Below, in pieces: positions 35,724-48,325 of a DNA stretch of 64,000 bases. The stretch spans positions 1,674,001-1,738,000 of the forward strand of contig JANUWF010001622.1 in assembly GCA_026120185.1 (NCBI GenBank). Direction: 5' to 3'. The notes beneath the pieces are model-generated. The model saw only the letters and a list, made by a program, of their open reading frames with translations. It did not search any database and was not told the DNA's origin. Source of the DNA: Voacanga thouarsii (lineage: Eukaryota; Streptophyta; Magnoliopsida; Gentianales; Apocynaceae). Within the stretch, counting starts at the first letter, position 1, and each line of letters starts with the position of its first letter. A program made the position numbers and the translations under genes.

Positions 35724-37912
35724 ATGATGGAAGGAAGGAGGGAGAACTCAGCTGGCACCTTCATCGGTGTCTCAGAGCTTTCCCAGATGGGGATTGCTTG
35801 TGTTCCCAGACAGTACATTCTTCCTCCACTGTAGCGTCCAGGCTTTGGCCTTGGACAGCAGCCTTCCACCAAGTTGCCTGTAATAGATCTATCATCCCTA
35901 CACCATCCAACTCATAGGTCTCAGATCATTGAGGAAGTAGGCTTCGCCTGCAAGGAGCTAGGATTCTTCCAGGTATAATATACAATTGAAAACTGCATGT
36001 ACATGTGCATCACATGCAAAATGTTTTTTATTTTAGCTAACAAGACAACAAAGGTTAGCATCACACTTATATTCAAAAGTATATGATCTATAAACTAAGT
36101 GTTTAGATAAGTATCTTTGCTGACGTATCACCATCACACAAATATTTTAACTTTTCTACTATACTATTTATTTATGAGTGAAAGAACTTATTTTCGACAG
36201 GCGGGGTGGTCATTCATGTAAATAAAGCAATAAAGTCATTTCTTATTTGAAAATGGAAAAATAATACAAAGCTGTGCATTATGCATAGCACATTCATCAG
36301 AGACAGAAAATAACAAGCAATCCATGATGCATGTAGTTAAATATTTACGCATACTTTTGGTTACTGCACAAAAACTGGAAGGAAAATTTTCTTGTCTTTT
36401 TGAAATGCATGACGCATTTTCATTGCCACCACAAATGCAATAAGAATTTTAGATTCTCACAGTTTATCATAGTACTGCAAAGTCAACAATTAAATAGACT
36501 TTGTTCTCCCTATGTTTTAGGAAACATTTAGATCGCGTCCTAAAACAATTTGCTAGTACGGTTTGGCAATGCCAAAGCATTTTGACATATGTAGTACAGC
36601 TACCTCATAATCTCAACACAAGAGTTTTGAAGGGAAGTAATTTTACATTAGCTATAAACATGAGCATACAATGTAACATCTTATTCAAGACAAATCTAGA
36701 AAAACACTATGCATCCATGCATAGAATGCCTGTATTATGACAAGAATATTACTTTACCTGAAATATTGGTAAAAACTAAAACTTTTGCAGGTCATCATCA
36801 ATCATGGAATAAATCTTTCAGTCATTGGTGATGCCTTAGATGTAGCAGCTGAGTTCTTTGATCTGCCACATGAAGAGAAGATCTCTCTTGCATCAGCCAA
36901 TGTCCATGAGCCTGTGAGATATGGAACCAGTCTCAATCATGTCATGGATAGGATTTACTATTGGAGAGACTTCATCAAACACTATTCTCACCCAATCTCA
37001 ACTTGGATTGACCTATGGCCATCAAATCCTTTGTGTTACAGGTAAATACTGCAAACAGTTTTAATTGGAACCATTGATCAGATAAGAACTTCGATTCCAG
37101 ATACAACAGTATAAAAGCAAGTAATATATTTTTAGCTCAAGAAGTACTATGAAATAGTCGCCACATCAAAGAAACACATGTCACTATACTAAGCAAAGGT
37201 TGTCATGTCTATTTGCATGCTTGTGGAATGAAAGGAAGGGGGGGAAAGGCATAAAATTCTTGATTGTCAATGAAAAGCATCCTGGTTCCCTGAAAGCTGT
37301 ATTTGGGAGCACAAAATGTGATTGATCTTTTTCATTTATAGGAAGAGAATGGGAACCTATGCAAAGGCCTTGCACTTGTTCCAGAAGCAGGTCATAGAAG
37401 TAGTATTTGAAAGCTTAGAGCTGAACCCTAAGTACTTGCATGAAGAAATAGAGGAAGGCTCCCAAGTAATGGCAGTAAACTGTTATCCTGCTTGCTCTAA
37501 ACCTGATCTTGTATTAGGAATGCCACCACGTTCGGACTATGGGTACCTAACTATTTTAGCTCATAATCACGCAGGGCTAGAAATCATGGACCATAATAAA
37601 AGGTGGCATCCAGTTCCACTCACTGAAGGAGCTCTGATTGTTCAGGTGGGAGATCAAATAGAAGTAATTAGCAATGGTCGCTACAAGAGTCCGGTCCACC
37701 GAGCAACTGTTACCTCAGAGAGAAATCGTATTTCAATTGCAAGCCTTCACAGTCAGGCATTTGAGAGGAAGGTAAGACCTGCAGTAGAGCTTGTGGATGA
37801 GCAACATCTTTTGTCCTACAAAGAAGGAAGCTTTGGTGAATTTCTTGATTTCCTCTCAAATAATGATATCACAGAAGGGAGCTATATAGACACTTTGAGA
37901 AAGAATCCATGA
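35724..37912 (+). pseudogene. 2-oxoglutarate/Fe(II) dioxygenase (DOXC, DMR6-like), probably dead
   Basis: Three exons, 35724-35972, 36791-37041 and 37342-37912, join in phase to 1071 nt (357 codons with the stop), a normal length for DOXC-class enzymes such as DMR6-like oxygenases and flavanone 3-hydroxylase relatives. Family landmarks are present: PVIDLSSL, ACKELGFFQVINHG-type text across intron 1, YYWRDFIKHYSHPI, the second iron His286 (SPVHRATV) and the 2-oxoglutarate-binding R296-x-S298. Two defects stand out. Codon 37 is TAG (35832-35834) within LPPL-stop-RPG, where relatives usually have Gln (CAG). The HxD iron motif reads PPRSDYG, with Arg230 (CGT, 37529-37531) in place of His. Either alone would abolish activity; together they argue for a pseudogene. 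The reading frame is otherwise open and the splice sites look sound, so decay is recent. Confidence 0.88.
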
Positions 37913-40900
37913 AAACAATTGATGACTCTTAGTACATTAGATGGATGTCTACACTCATCAAGTAATTTGAATAATGCAGTGCTCTACACCACCACATCCA
38001 TATAATCATTTTTGCCTCTTGTATGGCGATATTAATGTATTATGAATAAATTTCTTATCTGCACATAAAGAAACACATAGATCCTACGTAATTACAGTCA
38101 CCTAAGAAATGAGAAACCCCTTGCTACATACAAGAAGTCTAGAAAAAAAATGCCCTTTAGCATCCCTACATTGGAGCTAAAGCAGTTTGGTCTTTTTCTT
38201 GGTATAACATTTCTTCAAGACATTTCAATCCCATTACTAATGTTGAAACCATAAGACCATCGGAGTTGACAATTGAGGAGATTTTAGTCTTTTTGAATGT
38301 ATTTGCTTGAACACATCTCAGTTATTAAGCACAATCATTTTGTTACATAATTGCTTCATTATACTGCTGCCATAGCAAAGCTCAAGAACAGAGTAAAGGT
38401 GTTTACATTTGAAGCTTGTACCAAATGAATGAAATTTTCATTTTTTTTTAATTCTTATGCTGTAATTTCACATTTTAGAATCTTCTTTTATGTCATGAAT
38501 AACAAAGAAAGTATTACATTAGTGTTTTACATAGCAAAAAAGTGAACAGGGAAAAAGAAAAAAGAAAGAAAACCATATTACCTTGCTAAAATGACTATGA
38601 ACTGAAAGTCCGCTATTAAACAAAGCCCATTAAAAGATCAATTTCCACATCCATAGAAAACAATGCAACTTAACACACCAAACTCAGTCCGGGTAAAAAC
38701 TAAGTTCAGTTAATGTTGAATCCCCTGTTCTATCCATAAATAAAACCCAGTTTACAAATTTATGACGATTAGATTTTTTCCTTAGGATAATCCAATAAAT
38801 TTTCCGCTATGGTATTTATCTTTCACTCACCAGCAGACAAATAGCTCAATCTGATTGAGTAATGCTGCAAAACACAAATAATAACTAACACAAAATACTA
38901 GCTTATTAATTTAAGTACTTAAATTCTATCATTTGTATACCATCTCTGTAATGTGGATGATGATGGTCGATGGACAGTCAATCACTAACCGTTACAGGAA
39001 ACTCATCTTCATTGCCGCGATATCATTTCTCATGTTAGGTTCACTAAACAGTTGAGTTAACTACGTCATTCGTATGACGCATTAATGCCATCATAATTTA
39101 GTGGTTCGATAGAAAGTTACATATATTGACAGCCAATATAAATCTTTATACCAATCGATACCTTTTACAGTATTCCTCAGAATCAAAAGGGAATGTTATA
39201 TTGTCAGGGAAAATATATTACCCCATTCAACCTTCAGACAGAGAGAGTAGCAAAGCAAAGATGTTCTCAAGTTGCTAGAAAAATTACTAGTTAAGGTACA
39301 ATCTTTTTTAGGTAACTTGGCAGGGCTATGTACTTCGAAAATATATAAATGCCACCATAAAAATAGTAAGTAAATTATTACCCCTTATCCAACTACTTCC
39401 TCTTTTTTTTTTTTTCTTGGGGGGGCGGCAGTGTTGTAAAATCTCTTGCAACCTAGTTACCTCCATCAGTTTTGAGCTAAAGATATTGTATTTTGGAATA
39501 GTTGAATCCCACCATGCTACCGTTGGTTACTCCCTTCATCAGTTCTCGCCTTACTTTTTCCTTTTTTTTTTTTTAAATTAAACTTTAGTGTTTATTATAT
39601 TATACTGATCAAGAAGCCAGTCCTTAAACTTCAGAAATGCAGAACTATAATGAGAATTCATCAAGAGCTACAAGTTATGATCTTCCTTATTATTCTTGAA
39701 TTTGTCTAAATCAAGCAAAAGAATAACTATTTATCAACCATAACCTTTGCTCACATGCTTCGTTTTTATTTCCTCAAGGCGAAATTGATGAACTTTTATA
39801 GTTTCTCCTCTTCTTTTAGTATTAGACTACAAGAAACCAAGCCACAATATCCCACTAGTGAGTGCTTAATGAAGTTATTGTTATCATTTTTGACTGAATT
39901 ATCAATCCTTATTACAATCTTCACGCACACAGCCATTGAATGCAACAATTACCAATTTGATCCTCCATTACCAAATCCCTTAAAAGAGCACCAAAATTCA
40001 GTTAGCTAAATCCTGGGAGATCGCTACATTCATTACAGATTTCTTGAAAATTCAATTCATGAAATCAACAACATTAACTTCGTTTTTTTTCCCATAAACA
40101 CGAAATTACGTAACTGTATGCAGCACAAACCCCACAACCCCCCCCCCCCCCACCCCCCGGAAAAAAAAAAAAGTTTGAACTTGCAAGAGAAAGCAACTTA
40201 CAAAGAGCGCTTCTTTATACAAACGTAAAAATAGCCCTCTTTAGCTAGCGCCTACTCTCTTCCATAAATTTTGAAAACGAAGGGGTCTTTATCGTCTTCC
40301 CTTTAGGACATCCACACTTTGATCTTCCTCCATTAAAGCCATGTTTTTTGCTTCAGTTCAGTTAGTTTCAGAAGGAATGGGCGTAATTGGTATTTTCATT
40401 GCTTTGCTGTGCGATAAAGCTTAGCCGTTTGCGTATGATGGAGTGCACCTATTCACTAACTTCCTCGTGCACTCTGCTTTCTCTCTCTATCTCCCTTCCC
40501 CCTCTGGTTACTCTGCTTGGCTCTCTTTGGCCAGATATGAGCTCCGGCCTCTGCGGGAGCTCAATCTTGGCCAATTTCCTGTTATTTACATTGATTTTTT
40601 CTGTTCTTTTGGTATCAAACTTAAAAAATTTTCTTCTTTAACTTTCTTTCTCCAGCTCTATTTCTTTTTTCCCAGTATTCTTTGTATTTCTACTAGTTAT
40701 TGTTCTCCTCTTTATGTTTGATGTTTTTCGTTTACCCAATAATTGGTTTGGACCCTTCCTCCACTTCTCATTTATGTCTCAAGCGATTTTCAAGACTGCT
40801 GATACATTCAGAGTCTTCACGAATCTAGATGGATTTGATTTGCTCAAATAGTTGATGTTCAGGAATACTGGTGTGTGTTTGGTTTATTTTATGTATTGTA

Positions 40901-40982
40901 GTGTTTCTTCTAAGGGAGGTTATTTCTCCGAATTTTGTTATCATGTGTAATATATTCTTTCTTTATTAATAAAATAATATTA

Positions 40983-41021
<39 letters not shown>

Positions 41022-41674
41022 TGTAGATCTAGAATCTTGCCAATTTTCTTTTCTCTTTTTTTTAAAGCGGTCATGCTAATTAAATTGATATTTTTTGCAC
41101 TTTAAATTTATCAATATGTATATGTTAGTTTAATTATTAAAATGGATATATTTTGTGTGTGAAAAAAAAGCATTATTTCCATTCAAATTATATTATAATA
41201 TCAATAAAATAAATTAAAAAGTGTGCCCATATCATTAGAGTTGTCAGTAAATCGGAGTATATTTGAACTGGAAACCTATTTATAACATATCTAATATAAC
41301 TATTTTATTATCCTATCTGAAATTGTTTAGTATATATAATTAAATTCGGATACAGATATTATAGTTTTGTATTTGTTTACTCGATTTATTTAAATAATGT
41401 ATAATATATATATATATATTATATTATATATAATTATATTTCGAGTCAAGTATACCTAACTCGCTTTGATATCCATATCTTTGGATATAAGTATTTTTTA
41501 TATTATATTCGACGAATATTTAGATCGGATATATAATATTATTAATCAAGTTAAATTCATAACATGATGACGGGATTGACTTGATTATATCCCTACAAAT
41601 CATAGAAGACTAGGGGTTAAAAATGTAATTTTATATGCAAAAGAAATATTGAACAGATTATCCAATTGGATATA

Positions 41675-41705
<31 letters not shown>

Positions 41706-42806
41706 ATATACATATCCCTACAAATCATAGAAGACTAGGGGTTAAAAATGTAATTTTATATATATACAAAGAATGAAGTCAATGCTAGATAATAAAGCAA
41801 AATACACATGCAACTGTACCCATGATCTTCCACTGTCCAATAATTCTGGGAATGCTTGCAGAAAAAAAAAAATTATTCATTTTATTTTAAAATAATTGTT
41901 CCCATTTGATAAAAAAAATTAGGAAATGCATTAAGAATTTTTAATTGTAAAGTAAGATAACTATATTATCTGTTTTTAAAATTAAAAAACTAATTAATGT
42001 GGATTTTAAACTTTTAAAACATTAATTTTATTCTAAATCAACGGATGACGGCAAACACACGTGTGAATTTTCGAACATGCAAGGATCCAAGATACCTTGC
42101 TATTGTTATTTGCAATTTATTATAAAATTATAAATTTGATATATATATATATATATATATTAATTATTCGATGCATTAAAAAGAAAATTTTATAACATTT
42201 TAAAAATACATATTTATTTAATCAAGAACATTTAAATTTGTAGTCGTCAAAAAGTGTCATAATTTGCCTCTTACCATCTTAGACTTTATCCTAGGGGTTG
42301 TCCAAAGAAGAAACATAGAAAATTGTACCCAAAAAACAAAAAATCTATATAAAATTATGAAAAAATGCATAAAATATAAATGTTTATACAAAAGATTCAA
42401 GAGTGGTACAAGGACGCAGACATCATCTCAAAGCTAACCTGAAAGCTTCGAGGGTGAAGTGAAATTGTTGAGTCGCAAATCCAACAACATTTGGGGCCGC
42501 AAAGAGTACTATGAATAGTGTCATGCGTCTTTGTACCGCCGGGATGTTGTCGGCCCAATAAGGAAGCTTACTGTTGCCACCTCAAAAAAAATTAATAATA
42601 ATAATAATAATAACAACTGTGAAAAAGAATGAACAGTTTGCAGAGATGCCTGGCAAGGAACGTCTCTTGCACTAATGAAACGAAGTATCTCTAATCTTTG
42701 TACAAAATAAAATAATAATTTTATTTGATAATTGAGATTCAACAATTAACTTTAATTTAAACTAAATAGTTACCAAAGTGCATAGAAAAAATAAGATGAT
42801 TGAGTT
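37913..42806. other. Intergenic, no gene recognised
   Basis: About 4.9 kb. It contains poly-C near 40139-40158, TA runs near 40990-41016 and 42140-42160, a 50-bp direct repeat (listed separately) and an (AAAT)n tract. A frame at 40387-40641 is hydrophobic but low in information and overlaps another frame. Confidence 0.55.
41587..41761. repeat. 50-bp direct repeat around an (AAAT)n tract
   Basis: ATATCCCTACAAATCATAGA and onward is found at 41587-41636 and again at 41712-41761 with no visible difference. Between them lies (AAAT)n at about 41672-41708. Likely slippage-related duplication. Confidence 0.85.
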
Positions 42807-42811
42807 AAATT

Positions 42812-43165
42812 TGTTATGAATTATTGGAATCTCCATTAATTAGTGGAGGCTCCACTAATTATGGATTTATGTGAATTATTAGAGAAGATTTTTATGGATG
42901 TTCACCATTTAGTGGAGACCCCACTAATTGAGATTAGTGGAAGATGATATATGCCATGATGTATTCCACTAATTAGAGCTCTATAAATAGAGTTATTCTC
43001 TAACATTGTAATACACCATCATTTTGTAAAAGAAAGATTAGTGAAAGAAATATTAGAAAAAATTGTGAGAGAAGAGAAAGAGAGAAATTCTTGTGCAAAA
43101 TAGTTAGAGTTTTATTAGTGTGTAGTGTGAAGATTTTATTCTAACACTACCCTAATTTTATAACA
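42812..43165 (+). repeat. 5' LTR of element A
   Basis: 354 bp. It carries several copies of ATTAGTGG and its complement CCACTAAT, a TATA box CTATAAATAGA at 42981-42991, and a GA-rich leader AGAAGAGAAAGAGAGAAA. Contains 18 bp (AGGCTCCACTAATTATGG) missing from the 3' LTR. Confidence 0.95.
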
Positions 43166-43800
43166 CGTTATCAGCACGAGTCTCTGCCATTATTAAAACC
43201 AGAAGACATGTACGCATTTATTGATCTCGCTAAATTCGAATTTGTAACCCTTGATATTTTTGAAAAAAAATTTATATGTTATACAGAAATGCATCTAAAT
43301 GCAAAAAAAAAAAAGGTGATCCATATGTCATGTGAATAAAAAGAAAGATTTGACCACCTGAAGATGGTCGTACTACCCACTGTACGGTATGAATGGTTGC
43401 ACATGAAGTTACAAGATTGTAAAACCGTGAACTCCGTGATGTATAAAATTACATTTTAGTTAAAAATTTTACGGAGAAAAAGTTACTGATGAAGTTATAT
43501 TGGAGAAGACATTCTCCACTTTTCATGTTCTACAGTAACAATATCGAGAAAAAGGATATCCAAAATTGACAGATTTAACATGAGTTATTATTGGGAAATC
43601 ATGAAGCCATATGAATTGGCTCAACAAAGACTCTCGAAGTGAATGTTGTTGGCTCCAGTGAAGCCATCATTATAGTCGTAGTTGTGGCGAGTGGCGTGGT
43701 TATGGTCATGGACACACTCGATATTTCCCTTATCACAGAGAAATATTGGCCGCCTGAAGTGGAACAGAAAAGATAATAAGGGAAAAAGATATTTCCATTA
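43166..43800 (+). pseudogene. gag remnant of element A
   Basis: Plus-strand text corresponds to a Copia gag of the UBN2 type: a block around ISLAKFEFVTLDI near the start, then fragments matching KLCGEKVTDE and LEKTFSTFH, and a Gly/Arg/His-rich tail (RGYGHGHTRYFPYHREI) near 43690-43750. Frame breaks are frequent. The expected zinc knuckle never appears because the foreign RKD segment starts there. Confidence 0.75.
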
Positions 43801-43831
43801 ATAATAAGCATCACATCTTTTATTCATATCA

Positions 43832-45275
43832 CTAGTGTTCATATGAACTTGAGGATCCATACTTATAGTTGCTCTTTTGTAATTGAGCTGACAAATTTAA
43901 GATGAAGGTTTGTAATTGTTCTTTTTCAATATTTACATTAGAGGAAGACAAACAATTAGTAATTATGGACTTCAACTCCTCTTTTTCGACATCCTCCTCC
44001 TTTTCTTTTCCCTTTGAGCCAACATCGAGACGAGCAGCAGAATTAGCCGTAAAATTACTGCGAAATGAGTCTTGGGATTTTATGATCCCCTTAAGTTTAT
44101 TATAATTAAATTTCTTATTATATTTGGCCTTGAAGCATGCTTGTCTCAATTTCTGTGTTTGGTCCTCTAACTGCGTATTAGGACTTTCTTCCACCAAGCT
44201 GTTTTTCACATTCCGATGATCGCAATAGCTTCTTTCAACTTCTTATCAGCCATATGTCCTCCTTCTTCTTTATTTTGCATCTCCTGTAAATCGAAGTGAT
44301 ATCATCGGTTATTTACTTATAAATCTTTCATAGTTTCATACTTGCAAATTATAAGTATGTATGAGAGAGAACTCGAACATTCTTGATTATGGTCTCCAAG
44401 CTCACCAACTTCTCGTGAGGCCATCGACTAATTCCTAACTCCCTACATCTTTTCTTGAGACGGGTTATGCCAATATTCGAGTTCTTTAGTCGCGCTCTTG
44501 ATTGGTAGTTAAAAGTACTGCGAAATTGTTTCTCTTGATAGTGTCTGGGAGTTATTTCCCTTCTTCTCTCTCTGCCTCTTAATCATCTTCTTCTCCCCAG
44601 GAATTTTGTCTGCAATAATATCTTGAACTTCGATATTATGCATTTCATGAGTACTTACTCCGACTTCGTTGCCAAGACCACTCATTATTTTTCCTAGAAA
44701 AAGAAAATAATATCAGTAAAGGTAATACCATTCAAAATCCATGTTTAAATGTATAATAACCTGGAATCATATTCTGGCTTTGTTCAAAATCCATTAGGGG
44801 GTAGAAAGGATCATGCACAAGCATATCCTCATTCAAATGAATAGCATCAAGAGGAACAGTATCAAAAGCAGTCTCTTGTAGGGGCAGATCAACTTGGTCC
44901 AAAGCAGTATGTTCAAAACTTCCACTGATTTACATAAAAAACAAACCAAAAGAGAGTTTAATTTCATTATCAAGCATACTAAAAAAAAAATGGAAGCCCT
45001 CAAAGGTATCTCACCTGAAATTAGGAGGAAGCGGTTGGTTTGGAAAGGAAAACATATCAAAATCTTCTGCGTTCGAATTAGGCATAAGCGGTCGATTTGA
45101 AATCTTCTGCGTTCGAATTAGGCAGAAGCGGTTGGTTTGGAAAGGAAAACATATCAAAATCTTCTGTGTTCGAATTAGGCAGAAGCGGTTAGTTTGAAAA
45201 GGAAAATACATCAACATCTGCTACAGAAACCGAGTCAAAATTTGACCATGTCTCAAATGAATTACGAGTCTCCAT
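43832..45275 (-). pseudogene. RKD-type RWP-RK transcription factor captured in element A
   Basis: Four exons on the minus strand: 45015-45275, 44761-44924, 44693 down to about 44395, and 44283 down to 43832. It starts METRNSFETWSNFD. Exon 1 has repeated units of about 57 bp encoding EDFDMFSFPNQPL-like text. Exon 3 encodes the basic stretch KRQREKKGNNS and the RWP-RK domain, including [17 protein letters not shown] and RWPHEK (normally RWPHRK). Exon 4 encodes the RKD-typical LRQACFKAKYN and an acidic/coiled tail ending SSSSYEH. RKD proteins are nuclear DNA-binding factors governing egg-cell and embryo identity. Lesions: TAA in exon 1 (45189-45191), a 17-bp loss in an exon 1 repeat, TAA at the start of the RWP-RK domain (44519-44521), a one-base shift just before LNIG and another early in exon 4. 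It lies antisense to the element's gag-pol and keeps its introns. Confidence 0.88.
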
Positions 45276-45539
45276 ATCTACTTTGTGATTTTTGTTTTTG
45301 ATGTTTACTAATGACTGATAACTGAGATATATATCGATACATATATATATATATATATATATATCTGTATGAGGAAGAAGAAGAGGTAGATGGTAGGTAG
45401 AGGGTCGGAGGAGAAGAAAAGACAAGAGAGGAAGATGAAAGTCGGTATCGGGAAGAGTGAAAAAAAATGGAGATATTTTTCTTGGCATTTCCTGCTTGTC
45501 ATCATTTTCTTATATTTCTTTTCTTATTCTCTTGTGAAA

Positions 45540-47700
45540 TCATTATTCCCTAAATTAGGGGGAGAACAGAAACAGTATAAGAAAGATCGTGATTGGACAA
45601 CATCATTAAATTATCTTGATCCGCATACAAGCGCGTGTGAACTTGAAGCTCAAAAGATAATTCATTTGTAAAGCATTGCAAATCAAATGCCAGACGTTTT
45701 TGTTGACTCTAGAAGAGTAACAAAATCGCATATGCCAGCTATGAATGCTCCTATTCTAATTGAAGTTCCAACAGAACAAAAGATTTTACATATAGCTGCT
45801 GAGCCAAAAGCATGCCAGAAATATGGCCGACCTCTTGGTTCTAAAGATAAAAATCCTCGAAAGAAGAGAGGATTAATGGTCCAGATGATCATATTAAAGC
45901 AAAGAATGATAAAGACCAAGAGAAAACTTATGACAAAGAACCAGACATAAATGAAAGTAACACTGAAATTTCTATCCATTATACCACTTCCGGTAGAAGT
46001 TGGAATTGGATAGAAACAATTATTAATCATATGTTTGCATATAATATCTCTTGATGTTATACAGGATAATGATGATCCTGAACCAATATCAGTTGATGAA
46101 TGTCGGCATAGAAAAGATTGGCTGCAATGGAAATATGCGATTCAATCGGAGTTAAATGCACTGACACAACGTAAAGTCTTCGGACCTGCAGTCCGAACAC
46201 CAGAAGGTGTAAAACCTGTTGGCTACAAATGGATATTTGTGCGAAAGCGCAATGAAAAGAGTGAAATCGTTCGATATAAAGCGTGATTAGTAGCCCAAGG
46301 TTTTTCACAAAGATCATGTATTGATTATGATGAAACTTATTCTCCTATTATTGATGCTATTACACTCTGATATCTTATCAGTTTGGCAGTACATGAAAAG
46401 ATAGATATGCGCCTATTAGATGTTGTCACTGCTTACTTGTATGGAAATTTAGAAAATGATGTTTACATGAAAATCCCCGAAGGATTTCATATGCCTGAAG
46501 CATATAAACATTATCCTCGTGAAAATTACTCCATCAAGTTACAGAAATCATTATATGGCCTGAAGCAATCTGGGCGCATGTGGTTCACACGTCTTAGTGA
46601 ATATTTATTGAAAGCGGGATTTAAAAATGACCAGCTATGTCCATGTGTTTTTATTAAGAAATCTGGTTCTAAAGTTGTGATATTAGCTATATATGTTGAT
46701 GATATTAATCTTATTAGAACTCCTGAAGAGCTCCAAGAAACAATTGATTATTTAAAAGGAGAATTCGAAATCAAGGATTTTGGTAAAACCAAATTTTGCT
46801 TTGGTTTACAAATTGAATATCTGGAAAGTGAAACATTTATTCATCAATCAATATATACAACAAAAGTGCTAAAAAGATTTTACATGGACAAAGCACATCC
46901 ATTGAGTATTCCAATGATCGTCCGATCATTAAATGTGGATAAAGATCCTTTCCGACCTCAAGAAAATGATGAAGAACTCCTTGGTCCTGAAGTACCTTAT
47001 CTCAGTGCAATTGGTGCATTGATGTATCTTGCTAATAATACACGGCCTGATATTTCTTTTGCTGCCAATTTATTAGCAAGATTTAGTTCTTCACCAACAC
47101 GACGACATTGGAATGGAATTAAACAAGTCATTCGATATCTCCAAGGTACAATTGATCTCGGATTATTTTATTCAAATAAAACTAGCCCAACATTGATTGG
47201 TTATGCAGATGCTGATTACTTATCTGGTCCACATAAAGCACGTTCTCAAACGGGCTATCTATTTACATATGGAAATACTGCTATATCATGGCGTTCTATG
47301 AAACAATCTATAGCAGCTACTTCTTCAAATCATGCTGAAATTATAGCCATTCATGAAGTAAGTCGAGAATGTGTATGGCTAAGATCCATGATTCATTATA
47401 TCCGAGAAAGTTGTGGATTATCATCGATCAAAGATACTCCAACTCCTCTTTATGAAGACAATGCAGCTTCCATAGCTCAATTACGAGGAGGATATATTAA
47501 AGGAGATCGGACAAAACATATTTCACCAAAATTCTTCTTTACTCATGAACTCTAGAAGAAAGGTGAAATTGATGTGCTACAAATTCGGTCATGTGATAAC
47601 CTCGTAAATATTTTCACGAAGACTTTATCGACTGCAACATTTGAGAAGTTGAGATATTAAAGATTTAAAGGAATCATTTCATCAGGGGGAGTAATAAACA
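45540..47700 (+). pseudogene. Integrase C-terminus, reverse transcriptase and RNase H of element A
   Basis: Pol resumes near 45540 with FPKLGGEQK and then RRVTKSHMP, GRPLGSKDKNPRKKRG, the usual Copia segment between integrase and reverse transcriptase. Reverse transcriptase follows from about 46104 (VGYKWIFVRKRN, LVAQGFSQ, MRLLDVVTAYLYGNLENDVY) with the YVDD active site near 46695, and RNase H to about 47690 (ADADYLSGPHKARSQTGY, YEDNAASIAQL, TKHISPKFF). In-frame stops at KA-stop-LVAQ (46285-46287), near 46367-46378, and before KKGEIDVL (47552-47555) break an otherwise long 390-codon frame at 46383-47555. Confidence 0.92.
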
Positions 47701-47819
47701 GACATATAGAATAGTGTACTCTTTTTCCTTCACTATATTTTTTTTCCCACTGGATTTTTATCTAGTAAGGTTTTAACGAGGCATATTCTTTATGTAATGG
47801 ATGGACATCCAAGGGGGAG

Positions 47820-48155
47820 TGTTATGAATTATTGGAATCTCCATTAATTAGTGGATTTATGTGAATTATTAGAGAAGATTTTTATGGATGTCCACCATTT
47901 AGTGGAGACACCACTAATTGAAATTAGTGGAAGATGATGTATGCCATGATGTATTCCACTAATTAGAACTCTATAAATAGAGCTATTCTCTAACCTTGTA
48001 ATACACCATCATTTTGTGAAAGAAAGATTAGTGAAAGAAATATTAGAGAAAATTGTGAGAGAAGAGAAAGAGAGAAATTCTTGTGCAAAATAGTTAGAGT
48101 TTTATTAGTGTGTAGTGTGAAGATTTTATTCTAACACTACTCTAATTTTATAACA
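47820..48155 (+). repeat. 3' LTR of element A
   Basis: 336 bp, same ends and TATA box (about 47971-47981) as the 5' LTR. Confidence 0.95.
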
Positions 48156-48325
48156 AAATTCAATTTATTTAGATTATTATCAAATTATATAGTAGTTTGA
48201 TGCTATTCAAACATTGAAAAACATCCATTTGGTAAGTACTGAAAAAGAGTTTTTCCGAGCTTATACCAATAAAATCAACCATCACTTATCATATGGATAT
48301 ATATATAGATATATATATATATATA
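48156..48325. other. 170-bp spacer between tail-to-tail elements A and B
   Basis: AT-rich host sequence with target duplication AAATT at its left end and an AT repeat holding B's ATATA duplication at its right end. It includes TTTGGTAAGTACTGAAAAAG, similar to ends of small plant transposons. Confidence 0.7.

Larger units (their letters stand above)
42812..48155 (+). mobile_element. Copia element A carrying an antisense RKD gene (5.3 kb)
   Basis: LTRs 42812-43165 and 47820-48155 both start TGTTATGAATTATTGG and end TTTTATAACA. Target duplication AAATT is at 42807-42811 and 48156-48160. After the left LTR comes CGTTATCAGCACGAG, a primer-binding-site region seen in many plant Copia elements. The polypurine tract AAGGGGGAG directly precedes the right LTR. 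The internal order is gag remnant, then about 1.7 kb of foreign DNA with an RKD gene on the minus strand (about 43.80-45.54 kb), then the integrase C-terminal part, reverse transcriptase and RNase H. Zinc knuckle, protease and integrase core are absent, so the element is non-autonomous. LTRs differ by about ten substitutions plus an 18-bp indel. Confidence 0.95.

Noticed and set aside
40387..40641. Hydrophobic 84-residue frame that might be a membrane peptide
   Set aside because: Overlaps another frame of similar length over a CT-rich region; typical of translated pyrimidine-rich DNA.
42812..48155. An envelope-like or other extra viral gene in the retroelement
   Set aside because: The extra gene is a DNA-binding RKD factor with introns and antisense orientation, not an envelope-type membrane protein.
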